Numbered from the stretch's first letter, positions 42,843 to 52,086 are shown. The stretch is DNA of 59,100 bases from an uncultured Lachnospiraceae bacterium (GCA_947176965.1 CAMWSU010000007.1:1-59100), one strand, 5' to 3'. Made by a program: numbers and translations. The notes: generated by a model not told the origin, from the letters alone.

Positions 42843-43730
42843 ATGAATAATTTACAATTAGTCGAGAAGGTTTTGTATTATATTGATGATCATATATCAG
42901 ATGACATTGAGCTCAAGCATTTAGCAAAGAAATTCGGGTATTCTCCTTTTCATTTTCATAGGATATTTTCTGCGGTAACAGAGCAAACGATGATGGAATA
43001 CGTTAGAAAACGCAGGCTTATCATTGCTCATCAAAAACTATGTAAGACTCAGGTAAGTGTGGCAGATATCTGTTACGGTGTGGGTTTTAATAGTATACAA
43101 ACTTTTAATCGGGCATTTAAAAAGACTTTCGGAATGCGGCCTTTGCAGGCAAGAGAAAGCAAAGTGTCCATCACCTATCGAGATGTGCCGACGATTGTGG
43201 AGGGGTATCATAAGAAGGTGGAACTGGAAGGCATTTTCGCGATAAAGCCTCAATTTGTGATAAGAGACGAGTTTGTAATTGTCGGATATCGGAAACATAC
43301 AAAAAATGGTCCTGGTGTAATTGGAGAATCCTGGTATGAGCTGAAACAACATTTGGATTGGATACAAAGGAAAAACGAGAAGGTTATGTATGGGTTTGAG
43401 GATTACTCTGAAGATTTTAGTGTAGATCCATTAGCTTTTTATTATATGGCCGCAGTAGAGGTGGACCGGGATGATAAGCTGCCAGCCGGAATGGATAGAA
43501 AAGTGATACCCAAAGCAGAATATGCTGTATTTCCGGTAAAGGGAAATAATACGAACGGGGAGATTGTACAGGCGTTTCGATATATTTATAATGTCTGGCT
43601 GCCAAATTCTGAGTATTGTATTGATGAAAGAGTCCTTGCTGATTTTGAATATTATGATGAACGATGGGACTGTCAGTCCAGTGCTGCGCAGTTAGAGATT
43701 TATATTCCAATAAGAAGGCTGGAGGATTGA
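42843..43730 (+). CDS. AraC family regulator with GyrI-like effector domain
   Basis: 295 residues. The N-terminal double HTH (about 8-105; KHLAKKFGYSPFHFHRIF and VADICYGVGFNSIQTFNRAFKKTFG) is joined to a C-terminal GyrI-like small-molecule-binding domain (about 130-292), the Rob/BmrR-type layout. AGGCGG precedes the ATG. The acetyltransferase gene starts 2 nt after its stop, so it may regulate that gene. Confidence 0.92.
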   Translation: MNNLQLVEKVLYYIDDHISDDIELKHLAKKFGYSPFHFHRIFSAVTEQTMMEYVRKRRLIIAHQKLCKTQVSVADICYGVGFNSIQTFNRAFKKTFGMRPLQARESKVSITYRDVPTIVEGYHKKVELEGIFAIKPQFVIRDEFVIVGYRKHTKNGPGVIGESWYELKQHLDWIQRKNEKVMYGFEDYSEDFSVDPLAFYYMAAVEVDRDDKLPAGMDRKVIPKAEYAVFPVKGNNTNGEIVQAFRYIYNVWLPNSEYCIDERVLADFEYYDERWDCQSSAAQLEIYIPIRRLED

Positions 43731-43732
43731 CG

Positions 43733-44320
43733 ATGGCATTTTGCGATTTGTTTAAGGAGTTTCAACCGATCAGAGTGGATGGAAATATTTCTTTAAGACA
43801 GCATGAGCCCGAAAAGGACGCAAGACCTTTATGGGAAATATATTGTGATGAAGAAAATTTCAAATATTTTAGTGGTTATAGAAAGCCGCATGATTGGAAT
43901 AAAGAAGGAGCAATCCGTGCAGAAGCAAGCAGAGTAAAGGGATTTAAGGGAAAGCGTGAATATTCATGGGTAGTAACTATTAACGGAGAAGTAGTCGGAC
44001 AAATACAATTATTTAATTTTACCAATCATAATACTTGCGCGGAAGTAGGTTATTTTATTAAAAGAAAGTACTGGAATCAGGGTATTAATACCAAGGTATT
44101 AATAGCTGTGTGCAAATTTGGATTCAGAGTGATGGGATTTGAGCGGATTGAAGCGATCGCGCATGTGGATAATATCGGCTCAAACCGGACTTTGCAAAAA
44201 GCGGGTTTTACCAAGGAAGGAATGCTGCGGAAACGGTTTTACTTAAATGATAGGGCAGAAGATGGTAATATGTATGCGATTGTAAAAGAAGATTTAGGGT
44301 TGCGGGGTATTAAGGGATAG
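43733..44320 (+). CDS. GNAT acetyltransferase, RimJ/RimL type
   Basis: 195 residues from ATG 43733 behind CTGGAGG, within the 3' end context of the AraC gene. The family features are ISLRQHEPEKDARPLWEIY, VGQIQLFNF, AEVGYFIKRKYWNQGI, AIAHVDNIGSNRTLQKAGFTKEG. It is probably an N-acetyltransferase acting on a protein N-terminus or small amine, co-expressed with the AraC regulator. Confidence 0.9.
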   Translation: MAFCDLFKEFQPIRVDGNISLRQHEPEKDARPLWEIYCDEENFKYFSGYRKPHDWNKEGAIRAEASRVKGFKGKREYSWVVTINGEVVGQIQLFNFTNHNTCAEVGYFIKRKYWNQGINTKVLIAVCKFGFRVMGFERIEAIAHVDNIGSNRTLQKAGFTKEGMLRKRFYLNDRAEDGNMYAIVKEDLGLRGIKG

Positions 44321-44390
44321 GTTATTTTTGAGGGATTCGTTAAGGTATATTCTCGGATTGGGGGAATAATTGTCATCAAACACAGCGTAA

Positions 44391-44436
44391 GGGCAGTCAC
44401 AGGCCGCAGGGAGCGGTCTGTGCTGTCCTTTTTTGT
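44391..44436 (+). terminator. Strong terminator hairpin
   Basis: GGGCAGTCACAGGCCG pairs imperfectly with CGGTCTGTGCTGTCC around CAGGGAG, followed by TTTTTT. Similar hairpins occur in conjugative elements of Clostridia. Confidence 0.8.
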
Positions 44437-44530
44437 GTGTTTTTTGAGAACGATCGCAATGGGAAGGACTGATAGAAGTTTGAAATGTTCATAGAAAAAT
44501 GGTTAATAATTTCAGAGTGGTTTTCATAGA

Positions 44531-44749
44531 ATGGACAAAGACCATGAGGGCGGGGTGTTTCCCACCATGAATTGTTTTACCGATGGAAAAATCAGAAAGT
44601 TGAATTATATCATACATAATCCCAATACGGTTGAAGAGACCGCTCAGGTACTGCTTCATGTATTTGTTCAGACAAATGCGGGAAAGGTGGAGAGAAAGCT
44701 TAGGGAATTGTCGAATTGTAATGGTGAAATAGGGGAATTTGGGGGATAA
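44531..44749 (+). CDS. Small ORF, possibly element-encoded
   Basis: 72 codons; the second ATG (44567) begins MNCFTDGKIRKLNYIIHN, which looks protein-like (NTVEETAQVLLHVFVQTNAGKVERKL). There is no convincing ribosome binding site and no recognised family. It lies between the hairpin at 44391-44436 and the MNT gene. Confidence 0.35.
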   Translation: MDKDHEGGVFPTMNCFTDGKIRKLNYIIHNPNTVEETAQVLLHVFVQTNAGKVERKLRELSNCNGEIGEFGG

Positions 44750-44859
44750 AATTGATATCTTTTTAGTGTTTTTAGTTGTACATTGATGTATTCTAGGGTA
44801 AAATGCATATAGATAATTATAGTTTATACATGATATGTGTATTCGAGGAGATTTGACAG

Positions 44860-45210
44860 ATGGAAAAAATTAAAGACGAAAATATAAAAAAAATGTTAAT
44901 AGAATTAGCGGAATCACTGCAACATGTGTATGGAGACAAATTAAAAACGGTTGTATTATATGGGTCCGTTGCAAGGGGAACACAGACAGACGATTCGGAT
45001 ATTGATATTATGGTTCTGATTGATGGAAATAATGAGGAATTATACCGGTATGATGATAGTCTCAATGATGTTTCTACTGACTTTTCCCTGAAGTATCTAA
45101 AAGTTTTGTCTATTGTAGATATTAGTTATCAGGAATATGAGAACTGGAGAGAGCTTTCTCCATTCTACAGAAATGTATCAAAGGAAGGGATCATACTGTA
45201 TGCAGCTTGA
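44860..45210 (+). CDS. MNT-type nucleotidyltransferase (antitoxin-like)
   Basis: 116 residues with the minimal nucleotidyltransferase motif LYGSVARGT...DSDIDIMVLI. In MNT/HEPN toxin-antitoxin pairs this protein modifies and neutralises the HEPN RNase. The following overlapping gene is a HEPN protein cut to 37 residues, so the pair is probably not functional. It has a GAGGAG ribosome binding site. Confidence 0.85.
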   Translation: MEKIKDENIKKMLIELAESLQHVYGDKLKTVVLYGSVARGTQTDDSDIDIMVLIDGNNEELYRYDDSLNDVSTDFSLKYLKVLSIVDISYQEYENWRELSPFYRNVSKEGIILYAA

Positions 45211-45313
45211 TATTAAGACATTGTGCCGATATAGGATGGATCGTGCAAAAGAGGATTTCGTCAGTGCTGTAGAGATTTATTTGGACAATAAATTGAGTAA
45301 TGAAAACGGATAA
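45200..45313 (+). pseudogene. Truncated HEPN-domain gene
   Basis: ATG 45200 overlaps the MNT stop. 37 residues (MQLDIKTLCRYRMDRAKEDF, VSAVEIYLDNKLSNENG) match only the first helix of a HEPN domain. The catalytic R-x4-6-H region is absent. This is too short for the gene finder but supported by its overlap with MNT. Confidence 0.65.
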
Positions 45314-45353
45314 ATGATCATAAGCTTTTCGTAAATGAAATCCATGATCGCAT

Positions 45354-45388
45354 AATAAAAGCCTTTGGTTAACGCCAAAGGCTTTTAT
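45354..45388 (+). terminator. Hairpin upstream of the recombinase
   Basis: ATAAAAGCCTTTGG / CCAAAGGCTTTTAT with loop TTAACG(C). It insulates the recombinase from upstream cargo transcription. Confidence 0.8.
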
Positions 45389-45441
45389 GGATATGTTATA
45401 GAAGTAACCGAAAGTTTTGAAATTAACAGAAAGGTATTCCC

Positions 45442-47004
45442 ATGAACATCGCCGCCTACTGCCGCGTTTCCACCGATAAAGAGGACCAATTAAACAGCTT
45501 AGAAGCTCAAAAAAATTTCTTCTCTGAATACACGAAACGTACAGGGGACACCCTCGTCCGCCTTTACGCAGATGAAGGCATCTCCGGTACCAAGATCAAA
45601 AACCGCAAAGAATTTCTCCGTATGATGTCCGACGCCGAGCACGGTCTATTTGACATGGTAGTGGTAAAGGACATTTCCCGTTTTGCCAGAAATACGGTGG
45701 ATCTGCTTCAGAATATCCGCAAATTGAAAGCGCTCGGCATCGAAACGCAATTCCTCACCGCCAACATGACCAGCATGGGCAACAGTGAATTTGTCTTAAC
45801 CATTTTCGGCGCCTTGGCACAGGAAGAGAGTGCGAATACCTCCAAGCGTGTGAAATTCGGCAAAAAGATGAACGCGGAAAAAGGGCGTGTTCCAAACATT
45901 GTCTATGGATATGATAAAATCCTAGGCGATTATTTTAATCTGGAAATCAATAAGAAGGAAGCGGAAGTAGTCAAACAGATTTACAAATGGTATCTGCAGG
46001 AAGGCTATGGCGCAGCCAAGATTGCGAATATGCTAAACGAAAGAGGGTTAAAGACAAAGCGGAACTGCAGCTGGAGCCAGAATGCCGTCTGCCGGATTTT
46101 GACCAACGAACTTTATACCGGAAAAATCATCAATGGCAAACAGGAGGTAGAAGATTTCCTTACCGGAAAACGGAAAGACAAGGATGAAACAGAATGGATG
46201 GTCGTAGAACGACCTGATTTGAAAATTGTGGAGCCGGCGGATTTTGAAAAAGCGCAGAAGATTCTGCATGGCAGACATGCATCTTTTCACATGAACAGGG
46301 AACGACAGAGTAATAAATATCTTTTTTCTACATTAATTCGCTGCAAGGAATGCGGCTGGTCTTTCCGCAGAACGGTGCGCACTTACAAAAATACATATGT
46401 TCGCTGGGTATGTTCCGGACATAATGGAAAAGGAGCTGACAGCTGCCCGAATGCGGTCACGGTTGACGAGGACGAGTTAATGGATGTGTTGCAGGAGTAT
46501 TTTAACCATATCCTCAGCCAAAAGAAAAAAGTGGTTCAGTATGTAGTGGGAGAGTTTCAGCGGACCTATAAGGCAAGGGACGAAAATCTGGAATATGAAA
46601 AAGAACTGAAAAGCCAGTTGAACAAGTTGACAAAAGCCAGACAGAAATATATGGACATGTATACGGACGATCTGATTTCCAGACAGGAACTGAATGATAG
46701 AATCGGCGGTTCCAAAAAAGAAATCGAACGTTTGGAAAACGAACTGAAAATGGTATCGTATCATTTGACGAAAGGGGAGCAGCTGGAAAGCGTTTTGAAT
46801 CAAACATTTAAGGAAATAGAAGACATTACGGATGTTCGTGAGATGACCAACACCCAGCTAAAACGTATCATTCAGAAGATTGAAGTGGATAAGGAAGGAA
46901 ATGTAGAGATTTTTCTGCGGTTGTTCGGTGACTTGGGCTTGGAGGAAGCCGCGTTAATGGGCAATAATGATACTTTCAGCATAGATGGTTCTGATTTGTT
47001 TTGA
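45442..47004 (+). CDS. Large serine recombinase of the spoIIID element
   Basis: 520 residues. The catalytic domain is at the N-terminus with the nucleophile in YCRVS (S10), ADEGISGTKIKNR, VKDISRFARN and FGALAQEES. A recombinase domain follows (GYGAAKIANMLNERGLKT), then a zinc ribbon (CKECGW ... VCSGHNGKGADSCPN) and a coiled coil (about 375-460). It is the same class as SpoIVCA, which excises skin from sigK in B. subtilis. It ends 80 bp before the right crossover core. The AGAAAGG precedes the ATG; I saw no convincing sigma-E promoter. Confidence 0.95.
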   Translation: MNIAAYCRVSTDKEDQLNSLEAQKNFFSEYTKRTGDTLVRLYADEGISGTKIKNRKEFLRMMSDAEHGLFDMVVVKDISRFARNTVDLLQNIRKLKALGIETQFLTANMTSMGNSEFVLTIFGALAQEESANTSKRVKFGKKMNAEKGRVPNIVYGYDKILGDYFNLEINKKEAEVVKQIYKWYLQEGYGAAKIANMLNERGLKTKRNCSWSQNAVCRILTNELYTGKIINGKQEVEDFLTGKRKDKDETEWMVVERPDLKIVEPADFEKAQKILHGRHASFHMNRERQSNKYLFSTLIRCKECGWSFRRTVRTYKNTYVRWVCSGHNGKGADSCPNAVTVDEDELMDVLQEYFNHILSQKKKVVQYVVGEFQRTYKARDENLEYEKELKSQLNKLTKARQKYMDMYTDDLISRQELNDRIGGSKKEIERLENELKMVSYHLTKGEQLESVLNQTFKEIEDITDVREMTNTQLKRIIQKIEVDKEGNVEIFLRLFGDLGLEEAALMGNNDTFSIDGSDLF

Positions 47005-47080
47005 TCAGACAAGGAAACAAAGCGGGATTCACATGCATAAACAGATAAAACTTCCGGCATGACCGCTCTAAATAATGACA

Positions 47081-47099
47081 ACCATACATAAGGACTTAA
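47081..47099 (+). other. Right recombination site of the spoIIID element
   Basis: ACCATACATA (47081-47090), with flanks CA and AGGACTTAACA, aligns with the left site. TACATA at 47085-47090 is the shared core. Exchange here restores ACC-GTA-CAT-AAG-GAC in the spoIIID frame. Confidence 0.8.
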
Positions 47100-47257
47100 C
47101 AGAGCGCCTGCCGCAGGTGCATCCGCAGCTCGCGTCCGAAGTCAGGAAGGTGCTTGATGTGAACAAATTGGAGCGGCATATCAGGGGAGGACTTGCCACA
47201 AAAGATAAATATCTCAGGGAGAAAAAAGCATCAAAAAAAGTTACTGCAATTTTATGA
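47090..47257 (+). CDS. spoIIID: spoIIID, 3' part (codons 39-93)
   Basis: Encodes KDLTERLPQVHPQLASEV, RKVLDVNKLERHIRGG and LATKDKYLREKK, the C-terminal half of SpoIIID. B. subtilis SpoIIID has STVHKDLTERLPEINP across the same junction. In this arrangement it has no start signal of its own; the ATG at 47075 is in frame but lies in the element without a ribosome binding site. It becomes functional only after joining to 34694-34807. Confidence 0.93.
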   Translation, partial: KDLTERLPQVHPQLASEVRKVLDVNKLERHIRGGLATKDKYLREKKASKKVTAIL

Positions 47258-47329
47258 AAATGAGAGTATAGTATAGGGAGAATATCTCCCGCAGTCATGT
47301 GCGGAAGAAGCTTCGGAGGAATATATACT

Positions 47330-48712
47330 ATGCGTATTTCAAAGGATACGGACGGGCTGCGCATTATGATCGTCGGCTGTGGCAAGGTCGGCGCAACCCT
47401 GATCGAGCAATTGGTGAAGGAAGGCCATGATATTACCGTCATTGACAAAAGCGCGGTAAAGATACAGGAGATCACGAATCTCTATGACGTCATGGGGATT
47501 GTCGGAAACGGCGCAAGCTACAGCACACAGATGGAGGCGGGAATCGAGGATAGCGATCTGATCATTGCCGTTACAGATTCGGACGAATTGAATCTGCTCT
47601 GCTGTACTGTGGCAAAGCGTGTCGGTGACTGTGCCGCCATCGCAAGAGTCCGTACGCCGGATTACAGTAAGGAAGTCGGCTACCTCAGGGAAAAACTCGG
47701 GCTTGCCATGATTATCAATCCCGAATTGGAGGCAGCAAAAGAAGCGGCGCGCATTCTCTACCTGCCGACCGCGCTGGAGGTCAACTCCTTTGCGCACGGT
47801 CAGGCGGAACTGATCAAATTCAAGATTCCCGACGGAAACGTGCTTGACGGTGTGACGATCGCTTCCATCGGGAAAAATATTGGGTCCAAAGCGCTGATCT
47901 GCGCCGTGGAGCGCGACGGCGACGTATATATCCCGTCTGGCAATACCAAGCTCTATCACGGCGATGTGATCTCTGTCGTGGCATCCAGAAAATATGTGAA
48001 GTCCTTTTTGCTCAGCATCGGCGTGAAAACAAAACAGGTCAAGGACACGATGATCATCGGCGGCGGCAAGGCGGCGTATTATCTTGCGCAGCAGCTTTTA
48101 CACATGGGCATTTCCGTAAAGATCATTGAGAGAAGTCAGGAACGCTGCGAGGAACTGAGCGTGCTTCTTCCCAAGGCGATTATTATCAACGGCGACGGCA
48201 CGGACGAGGAGCTGCTGCGGGAGGAAGGCATTCAAACGGTGCAGTCCTTTGTTCCGCTCACCGGTATTGATGAGGAAAATATCATGCTCACCCTGCACGC
48301 AAGGCAGGTTTCCGACGCGAAGGTCATTACCAAGATCAACCGCATCCAGTTTAAGAACGTCATTAACAGTCTGGATCTGGGCAGCGTCATTTATCCGAGA
48401 TATATCACGTCGGAGGCGATCATCGCGTATGTCCGTGCAAAAAAAGATTCCATGAACAGTAACATCGAAACGCTTTATCACATGTTCGACCACCGCGTGG
48501 AAGCGATCGAATTCCGCGTGGAAAAAGCGTCCGAGGTGACGGACATCCCGCTGATGGAGCTTTCGTTAAAAAAGAATCTTCTGATCTCTTTTATCAATCG
48601 AAACGGCACGATCATCATACCGGGCGGACAAGATTGCATCAAGGCGGGCGATACGGTCATGATCGTAACGACGCATACCGGCTTTCACGGTATCCGGGAC
48701 ATTCTCAAATAG
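47330..48712 (+). CDS. trkA: Trk potassium uptake NAD-binding regulator
   Basis: 460 residues from ATG 47330 (CGGAGGA upstream). Two RCK modules in tandem, each a Rossmann fold (IMIVGCGKVGATL near 14-26; MIIGGGKAAYYLAQQL near 238) and a TrkA-C domain. It is the cytoplasmic subunit gating TrkH in response to nucleotides. It is followed 15 nt later by trkH. Confidence 0.93.
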   Translation: MRISKDTDGLRIMIVGCGKVGATLIEQLVKEGHDITVIDKSAVKIQEITNLYDVMGIVGNGASYSTQMEAGIEDSDLIIAVTDSDELNLLCCTVAKRVGDCAAIARVRTPDYSKEVGYLREKLGLAMIINPELEAAKEAARILYLPTALEVNSFAHGQAELIKFKIPDGNVLDGVTIASIGKNIGSKALICAVERDGDVYIPSGNTKLYHGDVISVVASRKYVKSFLLSIGVKTKQVKDTMIIGGGKAAYYLAQQLLHMGISVKIIERSQERCEELSVLLPKAIIINGDGTDEELLREEGIQTVQSFVPLTGIDEENIMLTLHARQVSDAKVITKINRIQFKNVINSLDLGSVIYPRYITSEAIIAYVRAKKDSMNSNIETLYHMFDHRVEAIEFRVEKASEVTDIPLMELSLKKNLLISFINRNGTIIIPGGQDCIKAGDTVMIVTTHTGFHGIRDILK

Positions 48713-48727
48713 GGGGCGAAGGATATC

Positions 48728-50191
48728 ATGAACGGTTCGATTATTCGATATATTCTTGGATGTGTACTTAAAATAGAAGCACTTCTTATGCTGCTGCCCT
48801 GCCTTGTTTCGCTCCTTTACGGGGAGAAAGAAGGAATTTATTATCTGGCAGTGGCAGGCGTGAGCCTGCTCATCGGCGTGTCTGCCACATGGAAAAAACC
48901 GTTAAATACGGTGTTTTACTTAAAAGAGGGCTGTGTGACAACGGCGTTAAGCTGGATTGTCCTAAGTCTTTGCGGGTGTATTCCGTTTTGGCTGACAGGG
49001 GAGATTCCGAGCTTTACGGATGCGCTTTTTGAGACGATTTCCGGCTTTACGACGACCGGCGCAAGTATCCTGAGTGACGTGGAAGCGCTGTCGTATACTT
49101 CGTTGTTCTGGCGCAGCTTTACCCACTGGATCGGCGGCATGGGCGTGCTTGTTTTTTTACTCGCAGTCGTGCCCATGAGCGGCGGTTCCAATATGAACCT
49201 CATGCGTGCGGAAAGCCCGGGGCCTTCCGTCGGTAAGCTTGTGCCGAAGGTGCGTTATACCGCACGGATCCTGTATCTGATCTATTTTGGAATGACTGTG
49301 GTGGAGATCCTGCTGCTGATCGTGGGCAGGATGCCGCTGTTTGATGCGGTCACATTGAGCTTCGGAACGGCCGGGACCGGCGGCTTCGGCATAAAAAATG
49401 ACAGTATTGCCGGCTATTCCGCATACAATCAGTGGGTCATCACGATTTTTATGATCCTGTTCGGCGTGAACTTTAACGCGTATTACCTTATCCTGTTCGG
49501 GCGGTTGAAAAAAGCGCTTCGTATGGAGGAGGTGCGCTATTATTTTCTGATCATCTTAGCGTCTGCCGGATTGATTTTTGCAAGCCTTGTGCAGACGACG
49601 GGGCATGTGTTTGATTCCCTGCGGCACGCGTCGTTTCAGGTGGCGTCCATCATCACGACGACGGGATACTCGACGGTCGATTTTGATATGTGGTCACAGA
49701 CCTGCAAGACCGTGCTCGTGTTCTTAATGTTTGTCGGCGCGTGTGCGGGCAGTACGGGCGGCGGCATTAAGGTGTCTCGTTTTGTTATTTTGTTCAAGAC
49801 GGTGACGAAGGAAATTCATTCCTATATTCATCCGAAGAGTATCCGCAAGATCAAGTTTGAGGACAAACCCGTGGAGCATGAGATCGTGCGCGCGACGAAT
49901 GTGTATGTTATCACGTTTGTGCTTTTGTTTGCGACATCCATGCTGGTTATTTCGCTTGAAGGGCACGATATGCTGACGAACTTTACTGCGGTCGCTGCGA
50001 CGATCAACAATATCGGGCCGGGATTAGAAATGGTCGGACCGACGCAGAATTTCGGATTTTTCTCACCGCTCTCCAAGATTGTGATGATGTTTGACATGCT
50101 TGCGGGAAGACTCGAGCTGTTCCCGCTGCTGCTCTTATTCCATCCGGCGGCGTGGAGGGATATGCTGCCAAAAAAGAAAAAAGAGGAATGA
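48728..50191 (+). CDS. trkH: Trk potassium uptake channel subunit
   Basis: 487 residues with about ten membrane segments. Selectivity-filter P-loops are recognisable (TISGFTTTGAS, FGTAGTGGFG, ITTTGYSTVD, NNIGPGL). It forms the K+ translocating subunit with TrkA. It is in an operon with trkA, and there is no clear terminator before guaA's own promoter. Confidence 0.94.
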   Translation: MNGSIIRYILGCVLKIEALLMLLPCLVSLLYGEKEGIYYLAVAGVSLLIGVSATWKKPLNTVFYLKEGCVTTALSWIVLSLCGCIPFWLTGEIPSFTDALFETISGFTTTGASILSDVEALSYTSLFWRSFTHWIGGMGVLVFLLAVVPMSGGSNMNLMRAESPGPSVGKLVPKVRYTARILYLIYFGMTVVEILLLIVGRMPLFDAVTLSFGTAGTGGFGIKNDSIAGYSAYNQWVITIFMILFGVNFNAYYLILFGRLKKALRMEEVRYYFLIILASAGLIFASLVQTTGHVFDSLRHASFQVASIITTTGYSTVDFDMWSQTCKTVLVFLMFVGACAGSTGGGIKVSRFVILFKTVTKEIHSYIHPKSIRKIKFEDKPVEHEIVRATNVYVITFVLLFATSMLVISLEGHDMLTNFTAVAATINNIGPGLEMVGPTQNFGFFSPLSKIVMMFDMLAGRLELFPLLLLFHPAAWRDMLPKKKKEE

Positions 50192-50283
50192 GGTTCGGAC
50201 AGATGCAATTACGGATGAAATCAGTGTTACTCTTAGAAAAGTATCTTAAAATGGAGAGAATTCCATACGGCGGGGGAAATTCT

Positions 50284-50313
50284 TTGACAAGTGTTTCTGG
50301 GCTAACGTATAAT
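50284..50313 (+). promoter_or_regulatory. Promoter of guaA
   Basis: TTGACA (50284-50289), 18-bp spacer, TATAAT (50308-50313). The leader to the start is only about 70 nt and shows no purine riboswitch. Confidence 0.8.
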
Positions 50314-50391
50314 AGGGCGTAGCAGGTTATGGGAACACTGATTTGATTAATGTTTCTTTATAAAATACCAAGGGGAGGACGTAGAGGCATG

Positions 50392-51933
50392 GAAAGAGAA
50401 ACGGTGATCGTGATCGATTTCGGCGGGCAGTATAACCAGCTCGTGGCGCGGCGCGTCAGGGAATGCAATGTGTATTGCGAGATTTATTCCTACAAGACCG
50501 ACATAGAAAAAATCAAAGCGATGAAGCCGAAGGGCATCATTCTGACCGGCGGGCCGAATAGCTGTTATGAGGAGGGAGCGCCGACGTACAGCAAGGAGCT
50601 GTTTTCACTCGGCATTCCGGTGCTTGGCTTGTGCTACGGAGCGCAGATGATGCAGCTGATCCTCGGAGGCAGGGTAGAGCGTGCGGCGGTGCGTGAATAC
50701 GGAAAGACAATGGTACATGTCGATACGACATCTCCTCTTTTTACAAATGTGGCGAAAGATACGATCTGCTGGATGAGTCATTTTGATTATATCTCACAGG
50801 CTGCACCGGGATTCCGGATCGTGGCGACGACTGCAGATTGTCCGGTGGCGGCGGCGCAGCGCGTAGAGGACAAGCTTTACGCAATCCAGTTCCATCCTGA
50901 GGTGCTTCACACACAGGAAGGAAAAAAGATGCTTCACAACTTTGTGTATGATGTGTGCGGCTGTTCCGGCGACTGGCACATGGACTCGTTCGTTGAGGAG
51001 ACGATCGGGCGGATTCGGGAGCGTGTCGGAAACGGTAAGGTGCTCTGTGCGCTTTCCGGCGGCGTGGATTCTTCCGTGGCGGCCGTGCTGCTTTCAAAGG
51101 CGGTCGGTGAGCAGCTTACCTGCGTGTTTGTGGATCATGGTCTTTTAAGAAAAAATGAAGGGGACGAGGTGGAGGCCGTATTCGGTCCGGGAGGCAGCTA
51201 TAAGCTGAATTTCATCCGTGTGAATGCGCAGGAGCGTTTTTATGGAAAATTGGCGGGCGTGACCGAGCCCGAGCAGAAGCGGAAGATCATCGGAGAGGAG
51301 TTTATCCGCGTCTTTGAGGAAGAAGCAAAGAAGATCGGCGCGGTTGATTTTTTGGTGCAGGGGACGATCTATCCCGATGTGGTGGAGAGCGGACTCGGCG
51401 GGGAATCGGCGGTCATCAAGTCGCATCATAATGTCGGCGGACTGCCGGATTATGTGGATTTCAAGGAGATCATCGAGCCGTTACGTGACTTATTTAAGGA
51501 TGAGGTGCGCAAGGCAGGGCTTGAGCTTGGCATTCCCGAGCATTTGGTATTCCGTCAACCGTTCCCGGGACCGGGACTCGGTATCCGCATTATTGGTGAG
51601 GTGACAGCGGAGAAGGTTCGCATCGTGCAGGATGCGGATGCAATCTATCGGGAGGAGATTGATAAAGCAGGCTTAAACAAGGACATCGGGCAGTATTTTG
51701 CGGCACTCACGAATATGCGTTCCGTCGGTGTGATGGGCGATGAGCGGACATATGATTATGCGGTGGCGCTCCGCGCGGTCAACACGATCGACTTTATGAC
51801 AGCGGAGAGCACGCAGATTCCGTACGAGGTGCTTCAGACAGTCATGAGCCGGATCATCAATGAGGTGAGCGGGGTCAACCGGGTGCTGTATGATCTGACG
51901 AGCAAGCCGCCCGGGACGGTGGAATTTGAATAG
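50392..51933 (+). CDS. guaA: GMP synthase (glutamine-hydrolysing)
   Basis: 513 residues from ATG 50392 (GAGG nearby; the frame opens at 50350). The N-terminal class I glutaminase has C82 (GLCYGAQ) and H169/E171 (QFHPE). The ATP pyrophosphatase domain has SGGVDSS (224-230). The C-terminal dimerisation domain has [11 protein letters not shown] and ends GTVEFE. It converts XMP to GMP. Full length and complete, unlike the paralogue at 55378. Confidence 0.97.
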   Translation, partial: ERETVIVIDFGGQYNQLVARRVRECNVYCEIYSYKTDIEKIKAMKPKGIILTGGPNSCYEEGAPTYSKELFSLGIPVLGLCYGAQMMQLILGGRVERAAVREYGKTMVHVDTTSPLFTNVAKDTICWMSHFDYISQAAPGFRIVATTADCPVAAAQRVEDKLYAIQFHPEVLHTQEGKKMLHNFVYDVCGCSGDWHMDSFVEETIGRIRERVGNGKVLCALSGGVDSSVAAVLLSKAVGEQLTCVFVDHGLLRKNEGDEVEAVFGPGGSYKLNFIRVNAQERFYGKLAGVTEPEQKRKIIGEEFIRVFEEEAKKIGAVDFLVQGTIYPDVVESGLGGESAVIKSHHNVGGLPDYVDFKEIIEPLRDLFKDEVRKAGLELGIPEHLVFRQPFPGPGLGIRIIGEVTAEKVRIVQDADAIYREEIDKAGLNKDIGQYFAALTNMRSVGVMGDERTYDYAVALRAVNTIDFMTAESTQIPYEVLQTVMSRIINEVSGVNRVLYDLTSKPPGTVEFE

Positions 51934-51961
51934 TACAAGAGTGTTCGATTTATAATATGTG

Positions 51962-51985
51962 GCAGGTGGTCTATCAGATTACCTG
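51962..51985 (+). terminator. Hairpin after guaA
   Basis: GCAGGT-TCT-AGA-ACCTGC interrupted palindrome followed by an AT-rich tract with TTTTTT. A similarly placed and similar-looking hairpin follows the second guaA-like gene (56390-56416). Confidence 0.65.
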
Positions 51986-52086
51986 CTATATACATATTAT
52001 TTTTTATCCAATAAAAATAAAGATACCAATAAGCCTGATTACATAACATAACAAATTGATTGGGTACATAATGAGGAAACATAAAG

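Larger units (their letters stand above)
34803..47084 (+). mobile_element. Skin-like intervening element in spoIIID, 12,282 bp
   Basis: Bounded by the TACATA cores at 34803 and 47085. It carries a large serine recombinase at its right end. Excision joins codon 38 (CAT) to codon 39 (AAG) and rebuilds an in-frame 93-codon spoIIID. Cargo, left to right: a two-TM protein, a DUF4145-like/NTPase/HD protein, an IS3 remnant, a decayed gene, a recombinase remnant, a Cache-GGDEF protein, AraC, GNAT, a small ORF and MNT with truncated HEPN. The left half is AT-rich compared with the host. Arrangement and logic match the sigK skin element of B. subtilis; excision itself is inferred. Confidence 0.9.

Noticed and set aside
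45372-45398. Possible sigma-K promoter for the recombinase (AC-N16-GATATGTTA)
   Set aside because: One mismatch in the -10, overlap with a terminator hairpin, and sigma-K acts after SpoIIID, which would be too late for excision.
47075-47257. Independent 60-codon gene
   Set aside because: Its only ATG belongs to the element sequence and lacks a ribosome binding site; residues from the fifth onward are the SpoIIID C-terminus.
50200-50391. Purine riboswitch ahead of guaA
   Set aside because: The leader after the promoter is too short and the conserved aptamer pattern is not seen.
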